The notes below the pieces were generated by a model that was not told the origin of the DNA, made no database searches, and worked only from the letters and a program-made list of their open reading frames with translations. From positions 248,001 through 312,000 of the forward strand of contig NZ_JABMLF010000005.1 in the NCBI RefSeq assembly GCF_013205055.1: 64,000 bases of DNA. Reading direction: 5' to 3'. The DNA is from Rathayibacter sp. VKM Ac-2856. GTDB taxonomy: Bacteria > Actinomycetota > Actinomycetes > Actinomycetales > Microbacteriaceae. Shown here piece after piece: positions 24,296 to 35,817 of the stretch. A program made the position numbers and the translations under genes. Position 1 is the stretch's first letter; the number at the start of each line of letters is the position of its first letter.

Positions 24296-25702
24296 TCAGG
24301 ACTTCGCGGGCTCGCCGCCGACGGTGACGGGCGCACCGGCCGGGCCGGGCGTGCCGGCCGGAGCCGACTCGGCGGCCGGAGCGGCCGGGCGGGGACGCGA
24401 CGCGTAGGTCTCGAAGGAGCCGCGCGGGTACTCGCGGGCCTCGATCGAGGCGATGTCGCGACCGAGCCAGAGGTTGTTCCACCAGCCCCAGACCACGCGG
24501 AACTTGCGCTCCCACGAGGGCATCGCGAGACCGTGGTAGCCGCGGTGCATGACCCAGGCCGGGAAGCCCTTGATCGCGATCTTGCCGGACTGGAAGACGC
24601 CGATGCCGATGCCGAGACCGGCGACCGCTCCCGCGTTCTTGTGGAAGTAGTCCTTCGGCGCCTCGCCGCGGAGGACCGCGATGATGTTGGTCGCCATCAG
24701 CTTGCCCTGGCGGACGGCGTGCTGGGCGTTCGGCACGCAGAAGCCGCCGACGCCGCCGCCAGTGAGGTCGGGGACGGCCGAGACGTCGCCGGCACCCCAG
24801 GCGCCCTCGACGATGACGTCGTCGTGGCCGACGCGGAGGTCGGCGCGCACGCGCAGGCGGCCGCGCTCCTCGATCGGGAGGTCGGAGTTCTTGATCGACG
24901 GGTTCGCCATGACGCCGGCGGTCCAGATGATCAGGTCGGACTCGAAGCTCTCGCCCGTCGACAGCTCGATGACGCCGCCCTCGGCCGACTTCAGCTGGGT
25001 GTCGAGGTGCACGGTGGCGCCGCGCTGGTCGAGGTTCTTCAGGACCCAGTGGCTCGTCTCGAGCGCGACCTCGGGCATGATCCGCCCCATCGCCTCGACG
25101 AGGTGGAACTTCGTCTCCTCGAAGTCGATCTCGGGGTAGCGCTTGAGCAGCGCGCTCGCGAACGAGCGCAGCTCGGCGAAGACCTCGATGCCGGCGAAGC
25201 CGCCGCCGACGACCGTGACGGTCAGCAGGCGCGCGCGCTCGGGACCGGCGGGGAGCGTCGCGGCCTTGTCGAAGTTGGTGAGGATGCGGTCGCGGATGGC
25301 GGTCGCCTCCTCGATCGTCTTCAGGCCGATCGCGTTGTCGGCGACGCCCGGGATCGGGAAGGTGCGCGAGACGGAGCCCGCGGTCACGACGATCTGGTCG
25401 TAGACGAACTCGTAGGGCTCGCCGACCGTCGGGGTGATCGTGGCGGTCTTGGACGCGTGGTCGATCTTGGTGACCTTCGCGGCGAGGATCGCGGTCTTCT
25501 TGAGGTGGCGGCGGAGCGAGACGATCGCGTGGCGCGGCTCGATGGATCCGGCGGCGACCTCGGGGAGGAAGGGCAGGTACGCCATGTAGGGCAGCGGGTC
25601 GACGATCGTGACCTCGGCCTCGTTGGCGCGGAGGTACTTCTCCAGCTTCCACGCGGTGTAGAAGCCGGCGTAGCCGCCTCCGACGATCAGGATTTTGGGC
25701 AC
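24296..25702 (-). CDS. ndh: type II NADH:quinone oxidoreductase
   Basis: A 468-residue single-subunit, non-proton-pumping NADH dehydrogenase on the inner face of the membrane. It has FAD-binding ILIVGGGYAGFYTAWKL at the N-terminus, NADH-binding TVTVVGGGFAGIEVFAEL near 165, GAGDVSAVPDL near 305 and a quinone-site GFCVPNAQHAVRQGK near 322. The C-terminal amphipathic stretch (WGWWNNLWLG) is the usual membrane anchor. A Pro/Ala-rich tail of about 45 residues follows. GTG 25702 is chosen because GGAG lies eight bases upstream; GTG 25711 would add three residues. Confidence 0.93.
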   Translation of the reverse strand: MPKILIVGGGYAGFYTAWKLEKYLRANEAEVTIVDPLPYMAYLPFLPEVAAGSIEPRHAIVSLRRHLKKTAILAAKVTKIDHASKTATITPTVGEPYEFVYDQIVVTAGSVSRTFPIPGVADNAIGLKTIEEATAIRDRILTNFDKAATLPAGPERARLLTVTVVGGGFAGIEVFAELRSFASALLKRYPEIDFEETKFHLVEAMGRIMPEVALETSHWVLKNLDQRGATVHLDTQLKSAEGGVIELSTGESFESDLIIWTAGVMANPSIKNSDLPIEERGRLRVRADLRVGHDDVIVEGAWGAGDVSAVPDLTGGGVGGFCVPNAQHAVRQGKLMATNIIAVLRGEAPKDYFHKNAGAVAGLGIGIGVFQSGKIAIKGFPAWVMHRGYHGLAMPSWERKFRVVWGWWNNLWLGRDIASIEAREYPRGSFETYASRPRPAAPAAESAPAGTPGPAGAPVTVGGEPAKS

Positions 25703-25901
25703 GGTGAACACTCCAGAGGGATGGACAATGCGAACACCCTGCTTCTCGCGAAGTGCCCGCTCTCGATGCGGGTGGCAGCACTGACCCCGACTGGGAATCA
25801 GCCTAGCGAACCGCGCGTCGAATCGCGTCGACCCGCCGGGCGGCAGGGCCGCCGACGGCCACCCGGAGCGCTCGGACGGCGAGGGCTCGGGCCTCGAGTG
25901 C

Positions 25902-26414
25902 TCAGACCTCGAGCGGGCGGCACTCGCAGCGCTCGGGCGACCAGTCGGCCCGAGCCAGCGCCAGATCGCCGATCGGGTTCACTCCGGGGCCCGCCGCGAG
26001 GGCGTGGCCGGCGAGGGCGTGCAGGCACTTGACCCGCGTCGGCATGCCGCCGGAGGAGATGCCCGCGATCTCGGGCACGACGGCGATGCTCTCGCGGTCG
26101 GCGAGGAAGGCGCGGTGCGCGGCCGCGTGCGCGTCGCGGAGCTCCTCGTCCGCGGCCAGGAGCTCGTTGTACTCGACCATGACCTGGGTCGCCTCGAGCT
26201 GCGAGATCGCGGCGGTGGCGGCCGGATGGGTCAGGTAGTAGAAGGTGGGGAACGGGGTGCCGTCGCTCAGGCGCGGGCGGGTCGAGACGACCGTCGGGTT
26301 GCCGCAGACGCAGCGCGCGCTGATGCCGACCACGTCGCGGGCGGGGCGGCCCAGCTGGGCGGAGACCACGGCGATGTCGTGCTCGGTGGGCGGGTCGAAC
26401 GGGGGCGTGGTCAC
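25902..26414 (-). CDS. DUF501 domain protein
   Basis: 170 residues of the DUF501 family, which is conserved beside ftsB and eno in actinobacteria. It shows ISARCVCGNPTVVSTRP with a CxC pair near residue 35, FPTFYYLTHP near 55 and the C-terminal GMPTRVKCLHALAGH. The Cys/His content suggests metal binding. GTG start with GGAG six bases upstream. The biochemical role is unknown. Confidence 0.85.
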   Translation of the reverse strand: MTTPPFDPPTEHDIAVVSAQLGRPARDVVGISARCVCGNPTVVSTRPRLSDGTPFPTFYYLTHPAATAAISQLEATQVMVEYNELLAADEELRDAHAAAHRAFLADRESIAVVPEIAGISSGGMPTRVKCLHALAGHALAAGPGVNPIGDLALARADWSPERCECRPLEV

Positions 26415-26514
26415 GGAGGACTCCAGGGGGCGCGGGGACCGGAGGGAACTCTCCAGTGTAGGCGGGAGCCGGCCGGGCGGCCGGGATCGAGCATCCCGGG
26501 GCGAGCACCGCGGG

Positions 26515-27261
26515 TCAGGGGGCGGGGACGGGCTCCGGCGTGAGCTCGTCCGCCGTCGGGTCGCCGAGTCCGGCGACCGCGATCGAGGAGAGCAGCGAGC
26601 CGGCCCAGTCGCTCTGCGTCTTCTGCACCGAGTCGGATGCGGGCTGCGCGGCCTGCTGGGCGACGGCGATGTCGTCGAGCACGAGGTAGCTGACCTCGCC
26701 CGGCATCACGAAGTAGAGCCGCTCGCGGGCCTGGGCGCGGATGAACGCCGGGTCGGACCAGCGCACGCGCTGCTCGTCCAGGTTCTGCGACTGCGTCTTG
26801 GCCGCGTCGACGGAGCGCTGCAGCTCGGCGATCTCCGCACGCTGCTCGACGAAGTTCTTCACGCTGGGCGCGAGGACGACGACGGCCAGGATCATGATGC
26901 CCATCACCAGCAGGGTGAAGCCGGAGCCGCGGACCCCGGCGACCCAGGCGGAGGACGGCGCGACGGGCGGCTGCTTCGCGCGCGGCGGTCGCGAGGACCT
27001 CGGCGCGGCGCCGCCGGGCGTCGACCCCGGGCGCTTCGCGGAGGCGGCCTTCGAGCCAGGCGCCTTCGCACTGGACGCCTTCGCGGAGGGCGCCTTCACG
27101 GAGCCGGTCTTCGAGCCGGACGCCTTCGAGGAGGCGGGCTTCGACGCTCCGCCGGCGCCGTCACCGGCCTTCGACGCGGACGACGCGGTCGTCGCCTCGG
27201 CGGCGGACGGGCGGCGGGAGGCGCTCCCGGGAGCGGAGGGCCGGCGGGGCGGTCGGGCCAT
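26515..27261 (-). CDS. ftsB: FtsB/DivIC-type septum formation protein
   Basis: 248 residues. The first 100 are a Lys/Ala/Ser-rich cytoplasmic tail with imperfect repeats (KAPSAKASSAKAPGSKAASA). One membrane helix spans 113-131 and is followed by a coiled coil (FVEQRAEIAELQRSVDAAK). The extracytoplasmic ARERLYFVMPGEVSYLVLD is the DivIC signature. It belongs to the divisome FtsQLB complex. The tail is much longer than in E. coli FtsB but usual for actinobacteria. The gene-order context eno-ftsB-DUF501 is strong. Confidence 0.9.
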   Translation of the reverse strand: MARPPRRPSAPGSASRRPSAAEATTASSASKAGDGAGGASKPASSKASGSKTGSVKAPSAKASSAKAPGSKAASAKRPGSTPGGAAPRSSRPPRAKQPPVAPSSAWVAGVRGSGFTLLVMGIMILAVVVLAPSVKNFVEQRAEIAELQRSVDAAKTQSQNLDEQRVRWSDPAFIRAQARERLYFVMPGEVSYLVLDDIAVAQQAAQPASDSVQKTQSDWAGSLLSSIAVAGLGDPTADELTPEPVPAP

Positions 27262-27312
27262 GAGCGGGTGCCTCCTCGGGCGGGCGGTCGAGCGGATGGA
27301 GGGCGGAACGGA

Positions 27313-27357
27313 AGCGGCCCCGGTGCCCGCACCGAGGTGCTGGGCTCCGGGGCCGCT
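27313..27357. terminator. terminator hairpin downstream of eno
   Basis: An 11-bp stem AGCGGCCCCGG (27313-27323 with 27347-27357) lies 15 bases after the eno stop on the minus strand, before ftsB. The loop has its own small stem. Confidence 0.7.
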
Positions 27358-27371
27358 CCGGCGGGGAGAGA

Positions 27372-29338
<1,967 letters not shown>

Positions 29339-29371
29339 CCCACGCCCCCCTCCCCTCCCCCCTCTCCCCGC

Positions 29372-29434
29372 CCGCGAGATGCCACTTGTGCACGCGACAC
29401 GCCGTGTCGGGCCTGCACAAGTGGCATCTCGCGG
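29372..29434. repeat. long palindrome, family 2, copy 1
   Basis: A 21-bp perfect outer stem (29372-29392 with 29414-29434, core GAGATGCCACTTGTGCA) encloses a 6-bp stem CGACAC/GTGTCG with a GCC triloop. It lies between convergent apt and the ABC permease gene. A near-identical copy follows add at 38963. Confidence 0.9.
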
Positions 29435-29461
29435 AGGGGAGCGGGGCGAGGGGCTCGGGGG

Positions 29462-30349
29462 TCAGGAGAGGGAGAGGGACATCCGGGACAGGACGAAGGT
29501 CTCGATCACCTGGACGACCATGTAGAGGATCAGCGAGACGCCGGTCACGATGACGACGGCCGACCAGATGTCGTCGAAGCGGGCCTGGGCGGTCCAGCCC
29601 GCGATGCCGCCGCCGATGCCGTCGCCGGTGGAGAGCCACTCGGCCAGCAGCGCGCCGGTGATGGCGCCGGGCACGGACACGCGGATCGCCGCGAACAGCG
29701 AGGGCAGCGCGCCGGGGATCGCGACCTTGCGGATCGCGGTGAGCGTGGATCCGCCGTAGACCGACACGACGTCGAGCATCTGCGGCGAGGCGTTGTTGAG
29801 GCCGAAGGCGATCGTCACGAGCGCCGGGAACAGCACGACGATGCCGCCGACCACGGCGACCGAGGCGACCGTGCCCTGGCCGAAGACCAGGATGATCAGC
29901 GGCGTCATCGCGATCAGCGGGACCGAGCGCAGCAGCAGCGCGAACGGCATCAGCGCGTGCTCGATCCCCTTGGAGAGCCGGAACAGGATCGCGACCAGGA
30001 TCGCGACCACGAGACCCGCCGCGAAGCCGATGAGCGAGTCGAGCATGGTGACGGCGAAGAGCCCGCCGAGCTCGGCCCGGTGCTCGGCCGCCGTCTCGTC
30101 GGTGACCAGGTGCGCCCAGACGTCCCACGGGCCCTTGATCACGTACGGGGAGACGCCGCTGAAGAGGATGACGCCGATCCAGATCGCCAGGACGATCACG
30201 ATGGTCGACAGGGCGATCAGCAGGCTCTTGCGCAGGCTCTTCAGCGTCGCGCCGAGGGCGGCGCTGCGCAGCTGACGGCGGAGCTCGTCGACCGCGATGA
30301 TCTGCGTCGGGCTCGACTGCTCGGTGCGGTCGGGGATCGTGGAAGTCAT
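29462..30349 (-). CDS. ABC transporter permease (NMT1/SsuC-like), subunit 2
   Basis: A 295-residue binding-protein-dependent permease with about six membrane helices. The EAA loop VSVYGGSTLTAIRKVAIPGALP near residue 200 contacts the ATPase. It is the last gene of a four-gene operon, one base after the stop of the other permease gene. Two different permeases imply a heterodimeric channel. Confidence 0.88.
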   Translation of the reverse strand: MTSTIPDRTEQSSPTQIIAVDELRRQLRSAALGATLKSLRKSLLIALSTIVIVLAIWIGVILFSGVSPYVIKGPWDVWAHLVTDETAAEHRAELGGLFAVTMLDSLIGFAAGLVVAILVAILFRLSKGIEHALMPFALLLRSVPLIAMTPLIILVFGQGTVASVAVVGGIVVLFPALVTIAFGLNNASPQMLDVVSVYGGSTLTAIRKVAIPGALPSLFAAIRVSVPGAITGALLAEWLSTGDGIGGGIAGWTAQARFDDIWSAVVIVTGVSLILYMVVQVIETFVLSRMSLSLS

Positions 30350-30350
30350 G

Positions 30351-31190
30351 TCATGCCCGCTTTCCGGAGGACCACGGGGCGATGAGGCGCCCGATCAGGC
30401 CGACGACGCCGTAGCCGATCAGGGCGACGGCCGCGCAGAGGAGGAAGAGCGCCCAGACGCGGGGCGAGTTCAGCGAGACCTGCGCCGCGACCAGGATCGG
30501 GCCGACGCCGGTCTCGATCTTGCCGAAGTACTCCCCCAGGATCGCGCCGAGGAAGGCCGCGGGGACGGCGATCTGCAGCGCGGAGAGGATGTTGGGCAGC
30601 GCGGCGATCGCGCGGACCTTGCGCAGCTGGGTGAACTTGGTGCCGCCGTAGACGGTCACGACGTCGAGCGAGGCCCTGTCGGCCGCCTTGAGGCCGAGCA
30701 GGCTGCCGACGACGGTGGTGAAGAAGACGGAGAGCCCGGCGAGGAAGATCGCGGTGGCGCTCGGCTGCCCCGGCGCGTCGGAGCCGCCGAGGATGAGGAG
30801 CACGAGGGTCCCGATCGCGACGATCGGCACGCAGTAGGTGACGACCGCGAGCTGCGAGACGATCCCCTCCAGCCACGGCACGACCAGGACGAGCGCGGAC
30901 AGCACCAGGGCGATCACGTTGCCCCAGAAGTAGCCGACCGCGGCCTCGCCGATGGTCACCGAGAAGTTGGCCCAGTAGAAGGACGCGCCGTCGTCCGCGA
31001 TGGTCTGCGCGACCTGGATCGGCGTGGGGACCGGGGCGTAGGTGGTGCCGCCCGTGGGGGCGGTGATGAGGGCGATCACCCACCAGACGGCGATGATGCC
31101 GACGATGCCGATCAGCCCCGACGCCCAGGGCGGGAGGGAGCGCGAGCGGCGCTCGGTCGGCGGGACGGGAGCGGGGAGGACAGTGGCCAC
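30351..31190 (-). CDS. ABC transporter permease (NMT1/SsuC-like), subunit 1
   Basis: 279 residues with six membrane helices and an EAA loop VTVYGGTKFTQLRKVRAIAALP near residue 180. The GTG at 31190 has GAGG six bases upstream. It partners the 29462-30349 permease and the ATPase, whose stop lies eight bases upstream of the GTG. Confidence 0.88.
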   Translation of the reverse strand: MATVLPAPVPPTERRSRSLPPWASGLIGIVGIIAVWWVIALITAPTGGTTYAPVPTPIQVAQTIADDGASFYWANFSVTIGEAAVGYFWGNVIALVLSALVLVVPWLEGIVSQLAVVTYCVPIVAIGTLVLLILGGSDAPGQPSATAIFLAGLSVFFTTVVGSLLGLKAADRASLDVVTVYGGTKFTQLRKVRAIAALPNILSALQIAVPAAFLGAILGEYFGKIETGVGPILVAAQVSLNSPRVWALFLLCAAVALIGYGVVGLIGRLIAPWSSGKRA

Positions 31191-31198
31191 GGGGTTCC

Positions 31199-32026
31199 TC
31201 AGTGGTCGTCGGCGGCCGCGCCGCCGTCGCCGAACAGCAGCTCGGAGGCCTGGTCGACGTACGCGTGGAACTCGGGGGTGCGCTGCATCTCGGGCGTGCG
31301 CGGGCGGGGCAGGTCGATCTCGATGATCTCCTTGACCCGGCCGGGTCGCGGGCTCATCACGGCGACCTGGTCGGAGAGGAAGATCGCCTCGGAGATGCCG
31401 TGGGTGACGAGGAGGGTCGTGGCCGGCTTCTCGGTCCAGATCCGCAGCAGCTCGAGGTTGAGCTTCTGCCGCGTCATGTCGTCGAGCGCGCCGAACGGCT
31501 CGTCGAGCAGCAGCACCTCGGGCTTGAGGATGAGGCAGCGGGCGATCGAGACCCGCTGGCGCATGCCGCCGGAGAGCTGCGCCGGCTTGGCCTTCTCGAA
31601 GCCGCGCAGGCCCACGAGATCGATCAGCTCGTCGATGTAGGACTGGTCGACCGACTTGCCCGCGATCTCGAACGGGAGGCGGATGTTGGACATCACGCTG
31701 CGCCAGGGCAGGAGCGCGTGGTCCTGGAACGCGATGCCGAGCTTGTTGTCGCGGCGCAGCTCCTTCGGCGTGCGGCCGTCGACGCGGATGGAGCCCGAGG
31801 TGGGCTCCTCCAGGCCGGCGAGGATGCGCAGGATCGTGGACTTGCCGCAGCCCGACGGGCCGAGCAGGGCGAGGAAGCTGCCCTGGTCGGTGTGCAGGTC
31901 GGTGTCCTGCAGCGCCGTGACGCTGCGGGAGCCCATCCGGAACGTCTTCGACAGGCCGTGGATCTGGATGCCGGTGCCGCCGGCACCCTGCTCGTGCAGG
32001 GTGCCGGCGTCGGTCGTGTCGGTCAC
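31199..32026 (-). CDS. ABC transporter ATP-binding protein (NMT1/SsuB-like)
   Basis: 275 residues: Walker [10 protein letters not shown] near residue 58, Q-loop FQDHALLPW near 100, signature LSGGMRQRV near 150, Walker [13 protein letters not shown] and H-loop LLVTHG. Energises uptake through the two downstream permeases. The GTG at 32026 follows GGAGGG. Confidence 0.93.
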   Translation of the reverse strand: MTDTTDAGTLHEQGAGGTGIQIHGLSKTFRMGSRSVTALQDTDLHTDQGSFLALLGPSGCGKSTILRILAGLEEPTSGSIRVDGRTPKELRRDNKLGIAFQDHALLPWRSVMSNIRLPFEIAGKSVDQSYIDELIDLVGLRGFEKAKPAQLSGGMRQRVSIARCLILKPEVLLLDEPFGALDDMTRQKLNLELLRIWTEKPATTLLVTHGISEAIFLSDQVAVMSPRPGRVKEIIEIDLPRPRTPEMQRTPEFHAYVDQASELLFGDGGAAADDH

Positions 32027-32064
32027 GAGTGGTGCCCTCCGTGGTGCTGGTTCGACAGCCGCGC

Positions 32065-33156
32065 TCAGGCGGCGTACTTGACGAGGTCGGGGTTCTCCTC
32101 GTAGACCTCGGCGAGGAGGGACATGTCGAAGAGATCGGCCGCCTCGACCTCGATGCCGGCGCCGGCGAGCGAGGCGAGGGTCTCCTCCTGGAGGCTGTCC
32201 GAGATCGTGAAGAGGCCGTTCGAGGCGGTCTCGTCCGAGACGACGAGCTCCTCCGACTGGATCGTGGAGCCCTTCTTGGAGGACTCCTCGTCGAGGCCGA
32301 GGTCCTTGCCGTAGGTCTCGATCGCGAGCATCGCACCGGCCTCGGGGTCGTTGACCGCGTCGGTCCAGCCCTTGATCTCGGCGACGAGGAACGCCTTGAG
32401 CGCCTCGCGCTTCTCCGCGATCGACTGGTCGGTGACGGTGAAGGTCTCGGCGACGAAGGGGAGGCCGTTGTCGGCGAAGGGCAGGTTGACGACCTCGTAG
32501 CCCTCGGCCGCGACGGTGATGGCCTCGTTGGTGAGGTAGGCGATGAAGCCGTCCACGGTGCCGTTGATCAGCACGGAGGGGTCGTACTCGACCGGCACGA
32601 CGGTGAGGTCGGACTCCTCGAGGCCGTTCGCCTTGAGCAGCGCCTGGAAGAGCGAGGTGTTCGACGCCTGGACGCCGATCTTCTTGCCGGCCAGGTCGGC
32701 CGGCGTGGCGATGTTGCCGGCGGTCGCGATGGAGAGGACCGTGAACGGGTTCTTCTGGTAGGTCGCGCCGATGATCTTGAGCGGCGCCTCCTGGGTCGCG
32801 ACGACGGTGCCGACCGAGACGGCGTCGCTCAGCGCGACGTCGGCCGAGCCGGAGAGCAGCTCGGCGGTGCCGGTGGAGGGGCCCGCCGTCAGCGTGACGC
32901 CCGCGAGGCCGGCCTCGGTGTAGTAGCCCTTGGAGTCGGCGAAGAACTCGCCCGCGAACTCCTCGTTCTTGATCCAGGAGAGCTGGACCTTGAGGGTGCC
33001 GAGGTCGTCGCCGCCCTCGGCCGCCGCGCCGGAGGAGTCGGAGGCGCAGGAGGCCAGGACGGACACGCCGCCGAGGGCGAGACCGGCGATGCCCGCCATG
33101 CGCAGGACGCTGCGGCGGTCGAAGGTCTGCGAGGTGCGGAAGGGCGACAGGGTCAA
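32065..33156 (-). CDS. Tat-exported substrate-binding lipoprotein, NMT1/THI5-like
   Basis: 363 residues. TTG start at 33156 with GAGGAG upstream. The leader contains DRRSVLR (Tat-like) and ends in the lipobox LASC near residue 36. The mature part is an NMT1/THI5-like periplasmic fold: [23 protein letters not shown] with [15 protein letters not shown]. Family members bind pyrimidine thiamine precursors, sulfonates, nitrate or riboflavin. No TPP- or FMN-riboswitch pattern is visible in the 226-base upstream gap, so the substrate is undetermined. Confidence 0.85.
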   Translation of the reverse strand: MTLSPFRTSQTFDRRSVLRMAGIAGLALGGVSVLASCASDSSGAAAEGGDDLGTLKVQLSWIKNEEFAGEFFADSKGYYTEAGLAGVTLTAGPSTGTAELLSGSADVALSDAVSVGTVVATQEAPLKIIGATYQKNPFTVLSIATAGNIATPADLAGKKIGVQASNTSLFQALLKANGLEESDLTVVPVEYDPSVLINGTVDGFIAYLTNEAITVAAEGYEVVNLPFADNGLPFVAETFTVTDQSIAEKREALKAFLVAEIKGWTDAVNDPEAGAMLAIETYGKDLGLDEESSKKGSTIQSEELVVSDETASNGLFTISDSLQEETLASLAGAGIEVEAADLFDMSLLAEVYEENPDLVKYAA

Positions 33157-33382
33157 GGGGACTCCTCGGGTAGGGCGGTGGGGACGCTGCTGTGGTGCGC
33201 GGGACGCGACGGGGCCGCTCGGGCGCGCCAAGCCGCGCCGATCGGGGTGCCTCGACGCTATCCTCGGGAGATTTCTCAGGTGTGTCCGCAGATTTCGCGG
33301 GGATTAAGGGTCTCACGGATCCGACAACGATCGGACCGCTCCCCCCGAGCCTCCCGGCGGATCGGCTGAACGCCCCCTCAGC

Positions 33383-34675
33383 TCAGCCGAGCGGCTTGAA
33401 CGCGAGGTCCGCGGCGGTCGCGGCGTCGCGCGGCACGAGGGCGAAGCGCGTGAATCCGGCCGAGGCGGCGCGGTCGAGCAGCGGCGTGAGATTCTTCGAC
33501 CGGCGCTCGAGGCGCACCCGGGAGCCTCCGGCGATCAGCTCCTGCTTCAGCGCGAGCAGCGCCTCGGGGGCGGCGTCGCGCTCGTGCACGAGGACGACCG
33601 CGTCCGGCCGCTCGTCCAGCGGCACGTCGATCAGCTCGACGATCCGCTCGAAGCCGATCGAGAAGCCGCAGGCCGGCACGTCCTGGCCGAGGAAGCGGCC
33701 GATCATCCCGTCGTAGCGCCCGCCGCCGCCGACCGAGGAGCCGGAGGAGGGGTGCGCGATCTCGAAGATGGTGCCGGTGTAGTAGCCCATGCCGCGCACG
33801 AGCGTCGGGTCGAAGCGCAGCGAGACGCCGGTCGGCAGCGCGCGCAGCGACCGGGCGAGCGTCTCCAGGGCGAGCACCGCCTCCGGGTCGATGCCCTCGG
33901 GCAGCACGTCGAGGATCGCGGACTGCTCGAGCGCCACTCCCCCGGCCGCGACGGCCGCCTCGATGCGCGCGAGGTAGCCGCCGAGCACCGCGGCGGCGTC
34001 CGGGCCGTCGGCCTCGAGCTCGGCGACGACTCCGCTCGCGCCGATCTTGTCGAGCTTGTCGATCGAGATGAGGGCGGGGCCGAAGCGCTCGGGGGCGAAG
34101 CCGCAGTGCTCGAGGATGCCGGTGAGGATCCGCCGGTCGTTGATGCGGATCGTGCACTCGCGCAGGCCCAGGGTGTCCAGGGCGGCGGCGGTCGCGGTGA
34201 TCAGCTCGACCTCGGCGAGCTGCCCCGGCTCGCCGATGATGTCGATGTCGCACTGCACGAACTGGCGGTAGCGCCCCTTCTGCGGGCGCTCGGCGCGCCA
34301 GACCGGGGCGATCTGGACCGAGCGGAAGACGGTCGGCAGCTCGGCGCGGTGGCTGGCGTAGAAGCGGGCGAGCGGGACGGTGAGGTCGAAGCGGAGGCCG
34401 AGGTCGGCCAGGGTCGAGGCGTCGTCGGCGGCGGCCGCGGCGGCGAGATCGTCGTGCGCGAGCCCGCGGCGCAGCACGCTGAAGGCGAGCTTCTCGTTGT
34501 CGCCGCCGAGGCCGGAGTGCAGGCGGTCGAAGTCCTCGACGACGGGGGTCTCGATCTCGTCGAAGCCGTGCGCCGCGTAGACCCGGCGGATCACTCCGAG
34601 CGCATGCTCGCGCTTCGCCTTGTCGGCCGGGAGGAAGTCGCGCATGCCGCGGGGCGGGGTGATCGCAGAAGCCAT
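33383..34675 (-). CDS. hisS: histidyl-tRNA synthetase
   Basis: A 430-residue class II synthetase. Motif 1 PPRGMRDFLP, motif 2 VWRAERPQKGRYRQFVQCD, the His-binding RGMGYYTGTIFE and the motif 3 region ACGFSIGFERI are present, then an anticodon-binding domain. GAGAAT ends six bases before the ATG, another near-match to the leaderless pattern. Confidence 0.97.
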   Translation of the reverse strand: MASAITPPRGMRDFLPADKAKREHALGVIRRVYAAHGFDEIETPVVEDFDRLHSGLGGDNEKLAFSVLRRGLAHDDLAAAAAADDASTLADLGLRFDLTVPLARFYASHRAELPTVFRSVQIAPVWRAERPQKGRYRQFVQCDIDIIGEPGQLAEVELITATAAALDTLGLRECTIRINDRRILTGILEHCGFAPERFGPALISIDKLDKIGASGVVAELEADGPDAAAVLGGYLARIEAAVAAGGVALEQSAILDVLPEGIDPEAVLALETLARSLRALPTGVSLRFDPTLVRGMGYYTGTIFEIAHPSSGSSVGGGGRYDGMIGRFLGQDVPACGFSIGFERIVELIDVPLDERPDAVVLVHERDAAPEALLALKQELIAGGSRVRLERRSKNLTPLLDRAASAGFTRFALVPRDAATAADLAFKPLG

Positions 34676-34833
34676 GGGGCGATTCTCCCAGACCCTCCGG
34701 GCGCGCTCCGCAGGGCGCTGCGCGCACCCGGCCGACGGGTCCTCGCGCGGTCACCGGCCGGTCGAGGGCGTCGGCTAGGCTCGCGGCGCTCGCGCGGTCA
34801 GGGGGACCGCTGCGCACCGACGAGGGGGACTCG

Positions 34834-35817
34834 ATGGAGGCACGTGCTCGGGACGGGATCGTGGCCGAGGGGGTGTCGCGGGCGTTCGGGCCGGTGCACG
34901 CCGTGCGGGACGCCAGCTTCGAGGCGCGGCCCGGCGAGGTCACCGCGCTGATCGGCCCCAACGGCGCGGGCAAGACGACGCTGATGCTGCTGCTCGCGAC
35001 GCTCCTGCGTCCCGACGCCGGCCGGCTGCGCGTCGCCGGGCACGACCCCGTCGAGGAGCCGGCCGCCGTGCGCGCCGCACTCGGCTGGATGCCCGACGTG
35101 CTCGGCTCCTGGGCGAGCCTGACCTGCGGGGAGACGCTCCGGACGACCGGGCAGCTGTACGGGCTGTCCCGCGAGGCCGCCGGGTCCCGCGCGCACGAGC
35201 TGCTGGATCTCGTCGACCTGGTCGAGTTCGGCGACCGGCCGACCCGGGTGCTCTCGCGCGGGCAGAAGCAGCGGCTGAGCCTCGCCCGGGCCCTCGTGCA
35301 CGACCCGTCCGTGCTGGTGCTCGACGAGCCCGCCTCGGGGCTCGATCCGGGGGCGCGGATCCAGCTGCGCGACCTCGTGCTGCGGCTCGCCGCGGAGGGG
35401 CGCACGGTGCTCGTCTCGAGTCACGTGCTCTCCGAGCTCGACGAGATGGCGAGCGCGGCGGTCTACCTCCACGGCGGGGTGACGGCCTCGCACGAGGCGG
35501 TCGCCCGTGCCTCGCGAGCACTGCGCGCCTGGCGGATCGACGCGGTGCAGCCGCGCGGCGCCGAGCTCGCGGCGGTCGTCGAGCGGCTGACCGGGGTGAC
35601 GGTGCGCGTCGAGCGGGAGTCGGCGCTCGTGCCGGTCATGAACGACGCCGCGGCCGCCGACCTGCTCGGGCGGCTGGTGTCGGCGGGAGTGGCGGTGAGC
35701 CGCTTCGCGCCGGCGGTCGGCGAGCTTGAGCACACCTTCTCCGATCTGACCCGCGCCGCTGGAGACCCGACCGGACCCGCGGGTCCGGTCGTCGAGGACG
35801 AGGGGGACGCCCGATGA
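34834..35817 (+). CDS. ABC exporter ATP-binding protein
   Basis: 327 residues: Walker A IGPNGAGKTT near residue 44, signature LSRGQKQRL near 145 (Gly-to-Arg in LSGGQ, still common), Walker B VLVLDEPASGLD and H-loop SSHVL. The last 100 residues are an accessory domain. CcmA/NatA-like exporters move drugs, lipids or peptides. The stop overlaps the permease start (ATGA). Confidence 0.88.
   Translation: MEARARDGIVAEGVSRAFGPVHAVRDASFEARPGEVTALIGPNGAGKTTLMLLLATLLRPDAGRLRVAGHDPVEEPAAVRAALGWMPDVLGSWASLTCGETLRTTGQLYGLSREAAGSRAHELLDLVDLVEFGDRPTRVLSRGQKQRLSLARALVHDPSVLVLDEPASGLDPGARIQLRDLVLRLAAEGRTVLVSSHVLSELDEMASAAVYLHGGVTASHEAVARASRALRAWRIDAVQPRGAELAAVVERLTGVTVRVERESALVPVMNDAAAADLLGRLVSAGVAVSRFAPAVGELEHTFSDLTRAAGDPTGPAGPVVEDEGDAR

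Noticed and set aside
33157-33382. TPP or FMN riboswitch before the NMT1 importer
   Set aside because: I looked for the conserved CUGAGA and other aptamer cores and saw none; only a short TCCGA/TCGGA inverted repeat is present.
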